DNA of 64,000 nt from Bacteroidia bacterium (GTDB taxonomy: Bacteria; Bacteroidota; Ignavibacteria; SZUA-365), in contig JAOSJT010000001.1 in the NCBI GenBank assembly GCA_027493955.1, positions 2,467,131 to 2,531,130 of the forward strand. Reading direction: 5' to 3'. A program made the position numbers and the translations under genes. Under the pieces are notes generated by a model. That model had not been told where the DNA came from, did not search any database, and saw only the letters and a list, made by a program, of their open reading frames with translations. Within the stretch, counting starts at the first letter, position 1; every line of letters starts with the position of its first letter. Positions 17,040 to 25,760 of the stretch are shown here, one piece after another.

Positions 17040-18350
17040 ATGATTGACCTGCTCAAGGAAATAATTCTTGATTTTCAGGAACTTGACCCGGCAACGGGGA
17101 TTCCCCGGCGCATCGCGGTTACTCCGGTGCCCGGTAAAGCAACCGTATGCATCGGTGTGCGCCGCGGCGGTAAATCAACACTGATGTCGCAATTCATGAT
17201 GAGGTTGCGCGACTCGGGTGTATCCCGGGAGAACATTCTCTACCTGAATTTCTTTGATGATCGCCTGCACTGGCTGCGACATCACCAGCCAGGAGTGATT
17301 TCCGAGACCTATTTCTCGCTCTACCCGGAGAAAAAACATGTCGAAACAGTGTATTGTTTTTTCGACGAAATCCAGGTCGTGCCGGGCTGGGAGTCCTTCG
17401 TTGACCGCTTGATACGCATGGAAAAATGCGAGGTATACATCACCGGATCTTCGGCTCACATGCTTTCACGGGAGATCGCAACACAGATGCGTGGAAGAGC
17501 GCTCTCATGGGAACTCTTCCCGTTCTCATTCCGGGAATTTCTCGATTACAAGCGCATCGCGAGCGAGGGTCAACTCTCGACAAAGAAGCGCCTGACTGTA
17601 CAAAAAGCATTCGAGGAGTATTGGGAGACCGGTGGTTTTCCCGAGGTTGCGGGCATCAATCCTGCGCTGCGGATAAAGATCCATCAGGAATACTTCAATG
17701 CGATGCTTTTCCGTGACCTCGTCGAGCGTCATGACATCTCGCATCCCAAGGCGGTCGCGGATCTCGCACATTGGCTGGTGGACAATGCGGCCGCGCTCTA
17801 TTCCATAAACAAGCTGACCGGCTATCTGAAATCCTTGGGTCATAAGGTTCCGAAATCCACTGTTTCGGATTATCTCGATTGGTTTGAAGATGCGTACGTC
17901 CTGTTTACTGTGCGGATCTTTGACGCATCGCTGGCCCGGGCCAATACGAATCCGAAAAAGATCTATTGCATCGATCACGCTCTGGTGTCCTCCGTAAGTT
18001 CCGGTATTCTCGTCAACTCCGGCCATCTGCTTGAGAACCTTGTATTTACTGCACTGCGCCGGATAACGCCGGACATTTTCTATTACAAAACCCGGACCGG
18101 TCGCGAGGTCGATTTCATCTTCGGGCGAAGAGCTACGTCGCACAGGCTTGTTCAGGTTTGTGAATCTCTCGCCGCTCAGCAAGCCCGCAAGAGAGAAATA
18201 ACAGCTCTCGCCGAAGCCATGAAAGAACTGAAGCTGTCTCACGGTACCATTGTAACGCGCAATGAGGAAGAGCGGATACAGGTCGATTCCGGAACGATAG
18301 ACGTGCTGCCCGCCTGGCGGTTTTTGTTGAGTCTCCCTGACAGCGCCTGA
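17040..18350 (+). CDS. AAA_14/DUF4143 family ATPase
   Basis: 436-aa P-loop ATPase. Walker A is GVRRGGKSTL (residues about 39-48) and Walker B is CFFDEIQ (about 105-111). A sensor-like VYITGSSAHML and FPFSFREFLDY follow, which are hallmark motifs of the AAA_14 domain. The C-terminal half has the DUF4143 pattern including YLDWFEDAYVLFTV, KIYCIDHAL and GREVDFIF, the last resembling a PD-(D/E)XK nuclease-like core. The family is widespread, often horizontally acquired, and of uncertain function (toxin-like or DNA-related roles have been suggested). The gene stands alone between repeat DNA and a T9SS cargo. Iterons just upstream suggest specific regulation. Confidence 0.88.
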   Translation: MIDLLKEIILDFQELDPATGIPRRIAVTPVPGKATVCIGVRRGGKSTLMSQFMMRLRDSGVSRENILYLNFFDDRLHWLRHHQPGVISETYFSLYPEKKHVETVYCFFDEIQVVPGWESFVDRLIRMEKCEVYITGSSAHMLSREIATQMRGRALSWELFPFSFREFLDYKRIASEGQLSTKKRLTVQKAFEEYWETGGFPEVAGINPALRIKIHQEYFNAMLFRDLVERHDISHPKAVADLAHWLVDNAAALYSINKLTGYLKSLGHKVPKSTVSDYLDWFEDAYVLFTVRIFDASLARANTNPKKIYCIDHALVSSVSSGILVNSGHLLENLVFTALRRITPDIFYYKTRTGREVDFIFGRRATSHRLVQVCESLAAQQARKREITALAEAMKELKLSHGTIVTRNEEERIQVDSGTIDVLPAWRFLLSLPDSA

Positions 18351-18479
18351 CCTGCGCAGCCCGAATCATCGCGAATCCGCGTACCCCCGTTTTTTGCATC
18401 TCTCCGCGTCTCATCTTTTACTATCTTACGAAGTTATGCGAATTCTCAAGATCTCAGCAACACTCGAAGTGGCACGATA

Positions 18480-20156
18480 ATGAAACAACTGCTGTACTGT
18501 CTGTTTTTCCTCGCCTTCACCGCTCCGGCCGGGGCGCAATTTCTCGAGCAGATCACCGTCAAGGAGCCGCTGTCGCTGGTACAATCCCGCGCACACAGCG
18601 ATTTCGCTCCCGACGCGGTGCTTACGCACGCCATGTTCTACGGCGTGGAGTATCAGGGCATTCGTCTGGAAATGGATGTGACGAACGGCAAAGCCAGTGG
18701 CTGGGTGTACCGCTACTATTCCCCCGCACAGAATGCCTCGGCGTGGTTCGTCGGCGTGAAAGTCACCATACTCGGATATCAGGCCATCAAGTTCGATCTC
18801 GATACGCTCAGCAACAACGTGCCGGTGGACCTGGGCAGCACGCCGCTCAGCGACTCCTGGGTGGATTCGGACGCGGCCTTGCAGGGCTCGAAAGATGGCG
18901 GTGCGGAGACCTTCCTGCAGCAGCACCCCGACACGCGCATGCTGCTCGCATTGATCATGAACAATCCCGTGCAGAACGGCTACGTACCGATGGGACAGTA
19001 CTGGCTGTTGCGCTACGGAGCGAGCACCGATACCCTTACCTGCCTGGTGCATGCCGAAACCGCCCTGCCCTTTCGCTGCCTGAGCGGCAACGCCCCGCTC
19101 ATCACCTCGCTGCCGCACACCGTCGCCCGCGTAGGCGAACCCTATCAGTACATCGTCACGGCGTGGGGCACACCGAGTCCGACCTACGCGCTCACGACTT
19201 CTCCCGCCGGGATGACCTTACATCCGACCAGCGGTGTCATTACATGGACGCCCGCTACAGGACAGGAAGGTCCGCAGAACGTCACGGTCACGGCGGTGAA
19301 TCCCTCCGGCAGCGATGCGCAATCCTACACCATCGCGGTGCAGGGCTCGGCCACCGGACCGCGTATTACCTCCACGCCGGTAACCGAAGCGATTGCGGGC
19401 AAGCCCTATACCTATCAGCTCGCCTCGTCGGCCAGCCCTCCTCCGCAATATGCGCTTGTGGAATCTCCGCAGGGTATGATCATCGATGCGGTGCGCGGCA
19501 CGGTGTACTGGTCTCCCACGCGCGCGTATGCCGGTGCGCACAACGTACGCATCAAGGCGAGCAACAGCGGCGGCGACACCGAACAGGCCTACGTCCTCGA
19601 AGTGTACAAGGCGCCCATCATTTCGGCGGTCTCGAACAAGATCACGGGCCCAAATCTCCCGTTCTGGTATTCCCTCGAAGTGGATGCGCGTCCGCAGCCC
19701 GTTTTCAAATTGAATGCGGCTCCCGCCGGCATGGAAATCGACACCGCCTGGGGCTTCATCACCTGGACCCCGACGGATACGCAGCTCGGCACGCACGTTG
19801 TGTTGATTCAGGCGACAAACCGCGCGGGCATGCATCAGCAGAGTTTCGAGATTGTGGTGGACGCCACGGTGTCCGTCCCTGATCTGTCCCAACCGCAATC
19901 ATGGAAAGTCGCCTCTGTGTGGCCGTCTCCCGCACGCGAGAGCGCCAACATCTCCGTCTCGACGCGCAGCGCAGGACTGCTCCGCGTTGAGCTGTTCGAC
20001 GCGCTCGGACGGGTAGCCTCAGCCATGACGCGGGACGTACAGTCCGGAAGCACCTTGCTTTCGCTTCCCACCGCAGATCTGACGAACGGCCACTACCTGC
20101 TGCGCCTCAGCCTCAACGGCGAAATGGCCTCGAGGAGACTTGTCATCGCGAAATAA
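18480..20156 (+). CDS. Secreted protein with putative Ig (He_PIG) repeats and T9SS sorting domain
   Basis: 558-aa surface protein. The signal peptide is MKQLLYCLFFLAFTAPAGAQ. An N-terminal domain of about 190 residues is not recognised. It is followed by three tandem cadherin/Ig-like He_PIG repeats, each with ITS.P......G.PY.Y, a PAGM.....G.I.WTP core and VRIKASN-type ends (about residues 200-480). The end is a T9SS type A domain with WPSPARESANIS, VELFDALGR and GHYLLRLSLNG. Such repeats usually act as adhesion or spacer modules. A terminator lies 52 bp after the stop. No adjacent partner gene. Confidence 0.85.
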   Translation: MKQLLYCLFFLAFTAPAGAQFLEQITVKEPLSLVQSRAHSDFAPDAVLTHAMFYGVEYQGIRLEMDVTNGKASGWVYRYYSPAQNASAWFVGVKVTILGYQAIKFDLDTLSNNVPVDLGSTPLSDSWVDSDAALQGSKDGGAETFLQQHPDTRMLLALIMNNPVQNGYVPMGQYWLLRYGASTDTLTCLVHAETALPFRCLSGNAPLITSLPHTVARVGEPYQYIVTAWGTPSPTYALTTSPAGMTLHPTSGVITWTPATGQEGPQNVTVTAVNPSGSDAQSYTIAVQGSATGPRITSTPVTEAIAGKPYTYQLASSASPPPQYALVESPQGMIIDAVRGTVYWSPTRAYAGAHNVRIKASNSGGDTEQAYVLEVYKAPIISAVSNKITGPNLPFWYSLEVDARPQPVFKLNAAPAGMEIDTAWGFITWTPTDTQLGTHVVLIQATNRAGMHQQSFEIVVDATVSVPDLSQPQSWKVASVWPSPARESANISVSTRSAGLLRVELFDALGRVASAMTRDVQSGSTLLSLPTADLTNGHYLLRLSLNGEMASRRLVIAK

Positions 20157-20751
20157 CAGCTTGGCTGCCGCCGCGGCTCCAGACGATATTAGAATTGAAT
20201 GCATACGACAACCGCTCCGGGATATTTCCGGAGCGGTTTTGCATAGATCGATTCCAGGCGCTGTAATCTGTAGTACTGGCCGTTTCAGGCAGGTTTCATA
20301 GATATCATGCAGACTGGTGGCCGATTACGTCGCGTATTCGCTGTTCACTTTGTCCCATGCATACCGAATCAGAAATGCGTCATTGCTGTGCCGCACGGAA
20401 AAGGACTGCGAAAAGCCCCAACCCTGTCCCCATACTCCCTATTTGCTGTGCTCGGCTTTGTGCAGGAGCAGACGAAAACGGAGAGGATGAGGAATATTCT
20501 CAGCAAAGTAGTCCGCAAAAGGGAGGTGAAATCGTCGTGAAACCGCTTGGGACACTCGGGATCGCCAGTAGTTCCTTGTGGCCACTCAGCAGAGCATTCG
20601 GATTCCGGCTTGCAAGCAACTCATTGCAGACGGAAGTGAATGGAATCCCCATTACATATAACGTTCTTGTACCGATGTCCCCGTACAATGCTGTACTCCA
20701 CCCGGCCGCCCTGACCTGCCAGGCATACCCTTCGTGTGGTGGTCGCGGGAC
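20157..20751. other. Intergenic region, no gene recognised
   Basis: After the terminator at 20209-20240, about 500 bp remain to the end of the minus-strand hydrolase. Short open frames exist on both strands but none has a recognisable protein, plausible start context or family motif. Slightly lower-GC and mixed composition could mark decayed coding DNA, but no reading frame can be restored by eye. Confidence 0.45.
20209..20240 (+). terminator. Rho-independent terminator
   Basis: Stem AACCGCTCCGG / CCGGAGCGGTT with a short GATATTT loop and a TTTT tail. It follows the He_PIG/T9SS cargo gene. Confidence 0.92.
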
Positions 20752-21594
20752 TTACTCCCGGCTGCGCGCATCCTCGACGAAACGGCAGACCGACGCGATC
20801 ACCGCTTGCCGCTCCTCCAGATGCGGCACATGCCCGCAATCCTTCAGCCAGAGTATCTCGTGCTTGCCGTGAACATGCTCCGCTATAGCATCCACCTGTG
20901 CGCGGCTGCCATAGGCGTCGCGTTCGCCCTGGATAATCAACACCGGACAGGTGATGAGCCGAAGATCGTCCAGCATATTCCATTTTTTCATGCCGGGCTG
21001 CAACCAGGTGCCGGCCCAGGCGGAAAAGACGGCGTCCGTCTTGTCCCCGTGATAGCGTGTGAGCTTGGCGCGGAGATCCGTTTCAGTATATAACCGCTGT
21101 GCGTCGCGTATGCCGTCGAGCGTAATGTCCTCGATGATCACATGCGCGGCCATGGACACCACTCCCACCGCTGCCTCCGGAAAGCTGGACGCAAATTTCA
21201 ATGCTATCGTGGCGCCGTCGCTATGTCCCAGCAGCAGCGGCCGCCTGATATTCAATGCGGAAAGGAGCGCGGGCAGTACGACCTCGGCCTCCTCTTGATA
21301 GAAATGCAGGTCCCGGGGCTTGTGCATCGGCGAGGATTGCCCGTGCCCTATCCGATCATATACAACACCGTCGCAGCCTGTCGCCTGGCATAATTCTTTG
21401 GGAAAACTTTTCCATTGCCCGACGCTCCCGAGCGCCTCGTGCAGAAACAGCAGTGTGGGAGACTGCTCCCTCGTCTCCGGAGATCTGTGCAGCAGCAGCT
21501 TCACATAGATGGAATCACCGTTCACTTCTATGTGCATCGCGCGTTCGAGTATACTGTCGCCTGCGTGCGGGTTGCGTGTCATGGCTGAGCTCAT
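20752..21594 (-). CDS. Alpha/beta-hydrolase
   Basis: 280-aa alpha/beta-hydrolase fold protein. The nucleophile elbow is GHSDGAT (Ser in GxSxG), the oxyanion region is FLHEALGSVGQW, the acid position follows VLIIQGERDAYG, and the catalytic His is in DCGHVPHLEE. The start is taken at 21594, where ATG overlaps the stop of the upstream DinB gene (ATGA-type coupling); an internal ATG at 21537 (MHIEVNGDS) is the alternative that aligns best with the fold. No signal peptide, so likely cytoplasmic. Esterase, lipase-like or MhpC-like activity cannot be chosen from sequence. Confidence 0.85.
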   Translation of the reverse strand: MSSAMTRNPHAGDSILERAMHIEVNGDSIYVKLLLHRSPETREQSPTLLFLHEALGSVGQWKSFPKELCQATGCDGVVYDRIGHGQSSPMHKPRDLHFYQEEAEVVLPALLSALNIRRPLLLGHSDGATIALKFASSFPEAAVGVVSMAAHVIIEDITLDGIRDAQRLYTETDLRAKLTRYHGDKTDAVFSAWAGTWLQPGMKKWNMLDDLRLITCPVLIIQGERDAYGSRAQVDAIAEHVHGKHEILWLKDCGHVPHLEERQAVIASVCRFVEDARSRE

Positions 21595-22091
21595 GGCTGC
21601 GCCGGCATGCCCATTGCTTCCCATTCCTCGCGCGCCGGGCCGTAGATGCCGGGTACACGCAGTCCGGCTTGCCGCATGAGTACGGTGAGCTGTGCACGGT
21701 GATGAATTTGATGCACGAGTAGTACGGAAAGCGTTTTCGCATTGCTCCACATCTCGCCGTACATGTCATGCTCCGTCGCGAGGGTTTCGTCCGTCCAGGT
21801 TTGCAGCAATTGCTCACGCAGCGAAGTCGCCGCAGTCGCGTACACCTGCGCTATCACGGCCGCGCTATCCGGCGCCGCATCGTGCTCGCCAACTCCTTCT
21901 ATGCCGAGTCCGACGCGTTTCGTCATCTCCGGCAACGATGTAACGATATGCCACGCCAGCATCCTGATGTCGCGTCCTTCGGGCGAGACCCTTTGCGCCA
22001 GCGATGCGTCGGTCAGTGCGTTGAACATGCCCAGTGTCGCATCCGCTTCGTACTTCCAGTCCCGCAAAAATTCATTGATGGTGTGATACAT
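21591..22091 (-). CDS. DinB-family metal-binding protein
   Basis: 166-aa four-helix-bundle protein of the DinB/DfsB-like superfamily, usually with three histidines binding a divalent metal. Candidate ligands here are His in LAWHIVTS and the HQIHHRAQ pair in the third helix, followed by the typical LRQAGLRVPGIYGP end. Family members include thiol S-transferases (bacillithiol or mycothiol dependent) and uncharacterised DNA-damage-inducible proteins; no specific activity is assigned. It overlaps the downstream hydrolase by 4 bp, so the two are likely cotranscribed. A second, distinct DinB gene lies at 26557-27042. Confidence 0.85.
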   Translation of the reverse strand: MYHTINEFLRDWKYEADATLGMFNALTDASLAQRVSPEGRDIRMLAWHIVTSLPEMTKRVGLGIEGVGEHDAAPDSAAVIAQVYATAATSLREQLLQTWTDETLATEHDMYGEMWSNAKTLSVLLVHQIHHRAQLTVLMRQAGLRVPGIYGPAREEWEAMGMPAQP

Positions 22092-22193
22092 GGTCCGTCC
22101 TGTAGAATCGGTGAATCATATCTTGTAATTTACGGGGATTGGGTGGGATACGGAAATCGCTCTGATGGAGGGGAGGGGAGGGGAACGGTAAAA

Positions 22194-22266
22194 AGTAAAG
22201 GGTGAAGAGTAAAGAGCGGTAAAGTAACGAGTAAAGAGTAAAGGGTGAAGAGTAAAGAGCGGTAAA
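22194..22266. repeat. Duplicated GTAAAGGGTGAAGAG 30-mer
   Basis: Two identical 30-bp units (22194-22223, 22237-22266; 43-bp period) read AGTAAAGGGTGAAGAG followed by TAAAGAGCGGTAAA. All-purine-biased top strand. The complementary pyrimidine wording appears at 22333-22415, so the two sides are inverted relative to each other. A related short run is at 13694-13713. Confidence 0.8.
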
Positions 22267-22422
22267 TTGTATATCGGTGAAAGTGCCAATAATAACGTGC
22301 TCATCATATCAGACACCGACCCCGCTATATAACCTTTCACCTCTTCACCTTTTACCCCTTCACCCTTTCACCCTTTCACGATCTACCCCCTTCACTCTTC
22401 ACTCTTTACTTCACCAATCGCA

Positions 22423-22457
22423 ACAGCGGCGTCCACCGAAAAGACGAACGCCGCTGT
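22423..22457 (-). terminator. Terminator-like hairpin after serpin gene
   Basis: Perfect 10-bp arms ACAGCGGCGT / ACGCCGCTGT with a 15-nt loop, 33 bp beyond the serpin stop codon. There is no T-tract, so it may stabilise the mRNA end or act with Rho rather than being intrinsic. Confidence 0.55.
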
Positions 22458-22489
22458 CATGGCTGTGTTTGCCGGGAGAAAGATTTGCG

Positions 22490-23710
22490 TCAGTTGCCTA
22501 TACTCGCAACGCGGCCGATGAAGAGAATGGCACCGGTATTCACCTCGTGGATGACGAAGATGAAAGGCCTGTCCGCACGCAGTGTGGGTGGTACGGATAC
22601 AACGCCGACGCCGACGGATGTCGCAGCGGCAGCTTCCGTCCCCTCTTCGTCCACCGCGATAAAGGTTTTCTGGCGAACACTGCTGATATACAATCCTCCC
22701 TCCGGATTGATTCTGGTAAATTCGGCGACGCCGGGCTGGAAGGCCCTCGGCATGCCCATGGCCTCAAGTGTGGTGTTGAGATTGTGGTCATCCTCGAGCG
22801 TGAAACGCGGGATTTGCACTTCTACGTCTGTTTCCACCATGTTTTCAAGAATGCCGGTGGCGAATTCGGCCTCACCGAGACTGCTCTCCAGCATGCGGAG
22901 AGTTTCCACGTTTTTCGGCACGAGAACCGCCATGCGGTAGCGGTCCCAGCCGTAGGGAAGATCGGCAACGGTGTACAGCATCGTCTCGAGGTATCGGACT
23001 TTCGCCTTGCGCGCCATCATGGGCACGGTTTTCTTCACGCCGCGAATGTCGGTGAATTCCGCGTCGCGCGTGTTTTTCGCGTCGAATTTGTGCTTCCACT
23101 GTCCTTTGAAATACACGGCGTTGATCAGGTACATCACCATTTCCGGCGATATGGGCGGATCGATGATGGACGGAATTTTTCCGCCGGTGTGTGTTTTCAC
23201 CCAGTCGTTGATGATGCCCGCCGCATCGGCGCGATCGAAATCCAGGTTGCGGGCCTCCGCGTCGAAACTGGTCTTCAGCGTGGAGATAAAGTCCGGCAGC
23301 ACGGAAAAACCCTGCCGCGTCCACACCGAGTTCGCTATCGTCGTGGTCACACGGGGATCCATGGATTTGAGCACGTCCATGAGTCCGCGGTATCCCGTGT
23401 TGATGTCGCCCTGCGCCAGGGTGCCGTGCCGGAGGGCGTCACGCATTTGCGACCAGGTTTCGCCGTCGGCGCCGTTCATCGTCATTCCCAGCGCCAGCGA
23501 GGCGCTGAGAGGCGAGAGGACGATATTCGCGTCGGGTTTCGCATTCGCGACAGTGGCATACAGGCCCCAGCCGAAGGCAGAGGTGGAGCGCGAAATCTGT
23601 CGCTCGCCGGCCGTGAGTTGTCGAATCGGAGTGGGCTCGTCGGGCTGTGTCGCCTGCTCCGAGCACGCGGGGAAAAGCATTGCTATCAGAAGCGCGGGTA
23701 GAAGTCGCAT
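22490..23710 (-). CDS. Serpin, predicted lipoprotein
   Basis: 406-aa serine-protease inhibitor of the serpin fold. The start at 23710 has AGGAG 7-8 bp upstream; an ATG two codons earlier would overlap that site. The N-terminus MRLLPALLIAMLFPAC ends at a candidate lipidated Cys16, so it is probably anchored in the periplasm or outer membrane. The serpin core is recognisable: NIVLSPLSASLALGM, INAVYFKGQWKHKFD, and a reactive-centre loop with an inhibitory-type hinge EEGTEAAAATS. Alignment to alpha-1-antitrypsin puts P1-P1' at Val371-Ser374's predecessor pair, i.e. Val371-Ser372, implying an elastase-like target. It follows the anti-sigma/barrel gene by 13 bp (7 bp from the first ATG), the last gene of an ECF sigma operon. 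Confidence 0.88.
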   Translation of the reverse strand: MRLLPALLIAMLFPACSEQATQPDEPTPIRQLTAGERQISRSTSAFGWGLYATVANAKPDANIVLSPLSASLALGMTMNGADGETWSQMRDALRHGTLAQGDINTGYRGLMDVLKSMDPRVTTTIANSVWTRQGFSVLPDFISTLKTSFDAEARNLDFDRADAAGIINDWVKTHTGGKIPSIIDPPISPEMVMYLINAVYFKGQWKHKFDAKNTRDAEFTDIRGVKKTVPMMARKAKVRYLETMLYTVADLPYGWDRYRMAVLVPKNVETLRMLESSLGEAEFATGILENMVETDVEVQIPRFTLEDDHNLNTTLEAMGMPRAFQPGVAEFTRINPEGGLYISSVRQKTFIAVDEEGTEAAAATSVGVGVVSVPPTLRADRPFIFVIHEVNTGAILFIGRVASIGN

Positions 23711-23723
23711 CGTCATTCTCCTG

Positions 23724-25115
23724 TCAGAAACCGAGGGCTACGCCAAACGAGTAATTCAGTTTCGCGCTGTAGTAGGAGGTCTGTTCCACGGAGTATCGAA
23801 GCATGCCGCCTTCGATGCCCACGTTGAACATGGAGAAATTCGAGGGATACATTTCGACGCCGATGCGCACTTTGCCGAGCGGGCCCTGCTTCGTGGCGCC
23901 GACGAACGTGCGCATGTACGGATAGATCATGCCGAACATTCCGTACTCGGGCAGCGACAGCTTCCAGACTGCGCCGAATACATCGAGCATGCGACGCTCC
24001 TGGAATTCCGCCATGGTTGCTGTTTCCGCAGGTACGCCGACCTGCAGGACATTCGGGTCATCCGTCGGGAAGCGACGGACGGGGATCATCCGGGAAAATT
24101 CCTGTCCGAAGTCTTCCCGCCCGTATTCGAAACCGAAGGCGTGATGCTCGGTGGCCTTGTACACCGCGCTGAGCGCCATGTTCTCGAACACCTTATGCGA
24201 ACTGTGCTGTAGGTCCACATCCGGATATGATTTGCCGTATTGCTTACGGATTTCAAATACCATGTTCGAAAGCAGCGACGCTCCGGCAACCGGTCGGAAG
24301 AAATGCCAAGGCTCGATGATGCCGGTCTGTGTCATGCTAATTGGCTCCGGTGCCGGCGTACGCAGGATGATATCGTCGGCAGTACGGCGCAGGACCACCG
24401 GCAAGGCGACAAACGTTGAAGCGGCCGGCCCCGGATACGCAAGTGCATCCGGCTGTGGCATGGCAACTGCCGCTCCGGATTGCCCGCTGCTCACAGGCTG
24501 CGTGCGCAACGACGCCATGGGAGGAAGAGAGGGCGTAGAGGAAATGCCTGCCGTTGCCCTTGCAGCGTCCTGTGGCGGGGATGTCGCTCCGGTTACATCC
24601 GTATTCTCAATCCGCGGCTGCCGCGGGTCCGCGTTCTCGCGCGGTTCGTACGCCTCGGATTGGCGTGTTCCCTGTGTGTATGACTCAACGGTTTCGACCC
24701 CAATCCCGCCGCCCGGTACTGCCGGGGTCTCGATTGCGGCACGCTGATCATTGTATGTGAACAATAGGGCTGTGATGCCGGCCGCGGCGACTGCGGTGGC
24801 CACGTATCCGCGATATTGCGACAACCAGGTACCGAGGCCGAGGATGGCAGCGGCGGAGCGTTTCAGCCAGGAAGACGAGGCGGCGGGAACGGTTTGCGGG
24901 GTGGAAAGACCGAGATCAACGAACAACTTTTCCTTGACATGCGCCGGCGTGGTAATGGATGCCGCGTCTTCCTGAATCATGGAATGCAGCCGCATGTGCT
25001 CCAGGAATTGCCTTCGCAGTTCGGGATCGGCCGCCATGTCGCTGAACAGCGCATCCTCAAGCGACTCGTCCAGTCCCTCGTCGAAAAAGCCGTGTAATAA
25101 TTCCTCGTGACGCAT
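23724..25115 (-). CDS. Anti-sigma factor fused to outer-membrane-barrel-like domain (Dma-like)
   Basis: 463 aa with no N-terminal signal peptide. Residues 1-70 are an acidic helical anti-sigma-like domain (HEELLHGFFDEGLDES). Residues about 87-121 are hydrophobic with one clear inner-membrane helix (GYVATAVAAAGITALLF). Residues 123-280 are a Pro/Ala/Thr/Ser-rich disordered linker. Residues 281-463 have alternating amphipathic strands and end KLNYSFGVALGF, a textbook C-terminal beta-signal with terminal Phe. It lies 26 bp downstream of an ECF sigma gene. This is the layout of dual-membrane-spanning anti-sigma proteins (Dma) reported in Bacteroides thetaiotaomicron; the assignment here is inference from layout. 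The N-terminus is similar to the anti-sigma at 30512, and the C-terminus to the barrel protein at 31235. Confidence 0.75.
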   Translation of the reverse strand: MRHEELLHGFFDEGLDESLEDALFSDMAADPELRRQFLEHMRLHSMIQEDAASITTPAHVKEKLFVDLGLSTPQTVPAASSSWLKRSAAAILGLGTWLSQYRGYVATAVAAAGITALLFTYNDQRAAIETPAVPGGGIGVETVESYTQGTRQSEAYEPRENADPRQPRIENTDVTGATSPPQDAARATAGISSTPSLPPMASLRTQPVSSGQSGAAVAMPQPDALAYPGPAASTFVALPVVLRRTADDIILRTPAPEPISMTQTGIIEPWHFFRPVAGASLLSNMVFEIRKQYGKSYPDVDLQHSSHKVFENMALSAVYKATEHHAFGFEYGREDFGQEFSRMIPVRRFPTDDPNVLQVGVPAETATMAEFQERRMLDVFGAVWKLSLPEYGMFGMIYPYMRTFVGATKQGPLGKVRIGVEMYPSNFSMFNVGIEGGMLRYSVEQTSYYSAKLNYSFGVALGF

Positions 25116-25141
25116 GGGTCGTCTGCTTTCTGTACTACTTG

Positions 25142-25705
25142 CTACTTGTTGAGGTCGCTGATGTACGGAGAAAGAATACTCCGCACCTGATCCTTTGCGC
25201 GCATCACACGGATTTTCAGGGATGCGACAGAATCGCCTGTGATTTCGGAAATTTCCTTGTACGAAAGCCCTTCATAAAATCGCATGATGAATGCCTCTCG
25301 ATAGGTGTCGTCCAGCAGGTCCAGAGCCGAACGGATGAGATTCATCAATTCGTTGCGCTCATACAGCGGGACCTGCTCGGCAATTTGCTGCTCGTCGTCA
25401 AAGGGCGACCATTGTACCACATTTCTTCGCGTGTTCAGGAAAATGTTTCTGGCGCTGGTGAGCAGATACGCAAGGATGTTCAGAATCTGCTCGTCCGTCT
25501 GCGTGTGCTTGTAGAAGCGTGTAAACGTTTCCTGAAAAATGTCCGCCGCACTGTCGGGATCGCCTGTCATGCGCAGGCAAAAGGTGTACACTCTGCGTTC
25601 ATACCGGGAAAACAGCTCTCGAAACGCTGCGTCCTTCTCCTTGCCGTTCAACTTGAACGCCGCGAAGAGCTCTGTGTCGGTATGTCTGCTGAAATCCGCG
25701 GACAT
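25142..25705 (-). CDS. ECF-type RNA polymerase sigma factor
   Basis: 187-aa sigma-70 family factor with only regions 2 and 4. Region 2 shows ELFSRYERRVYTFCLRM and DSAADIFQETFTRFY (core-binding and -10 recognition). Region 4 shows LDDTYREAFIMRFYEGLSYKEISEI and the SLKIRVMRAKDQV recognition helix. It directs RNA polymerase to a dedicated regulon and is presumably held inactive by the adjacent anti-sigma/barrel protein encoded 26 bp downstream. A GTAAC-N17-GTCT promoter candidate lies upstream, suggesting autoregulation. The regulon beyond its own operon is unknown. Confidence 0.92.
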   Translation of the reverse strand: MSADFSRHTDTELFAAFKLNGKEKDAAFRELFSRYERRVYTFCLRMTGDPDSAADIFQETFTRFYKHTQTDEQILNILAYLLTSARNIFLNTRRNVVQWSPFDDEQQIAEQVPLYERNELMNLIRSALDLLDDTYREAFIMRFYEGLSYKEISEITGDSVASLKIRVMRAKDQVRSILSPYISDLNK

Positions 25706-25760
25706 GGATCGCGTTGTTGGTCTTCCGGTTATTGTCCGGTGCGAAGCTGCGCGAATCCGT

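Larger units (their letters stand above)
22092..22489. other. Intergenic region rich in simple repeats
   Basis: No gene. From left to right it holds a four-tract G-rich run (22167-22183), a duplicated purine-rich 30-mer (22194-22223 and 22237-22266), an opposing pyrimidine-rich CTTCACC/CTTTCACC run (22333-22415), and a 10-bp-stem hairpin downstream of the serpin gene. The left part would be the promoter region of the minus-strand DinB gene. Confidence 0.6.

Noticed and set aside
22277-23701. 474-aa plus-strand open frame opposite the serpin gene
   Set aside because: Composition is Arg/Gly/His-rich without motifs, it lies antisense to a clear serpin, and its start is in simple repeats; it is a shadow of the high-GC coding strand.
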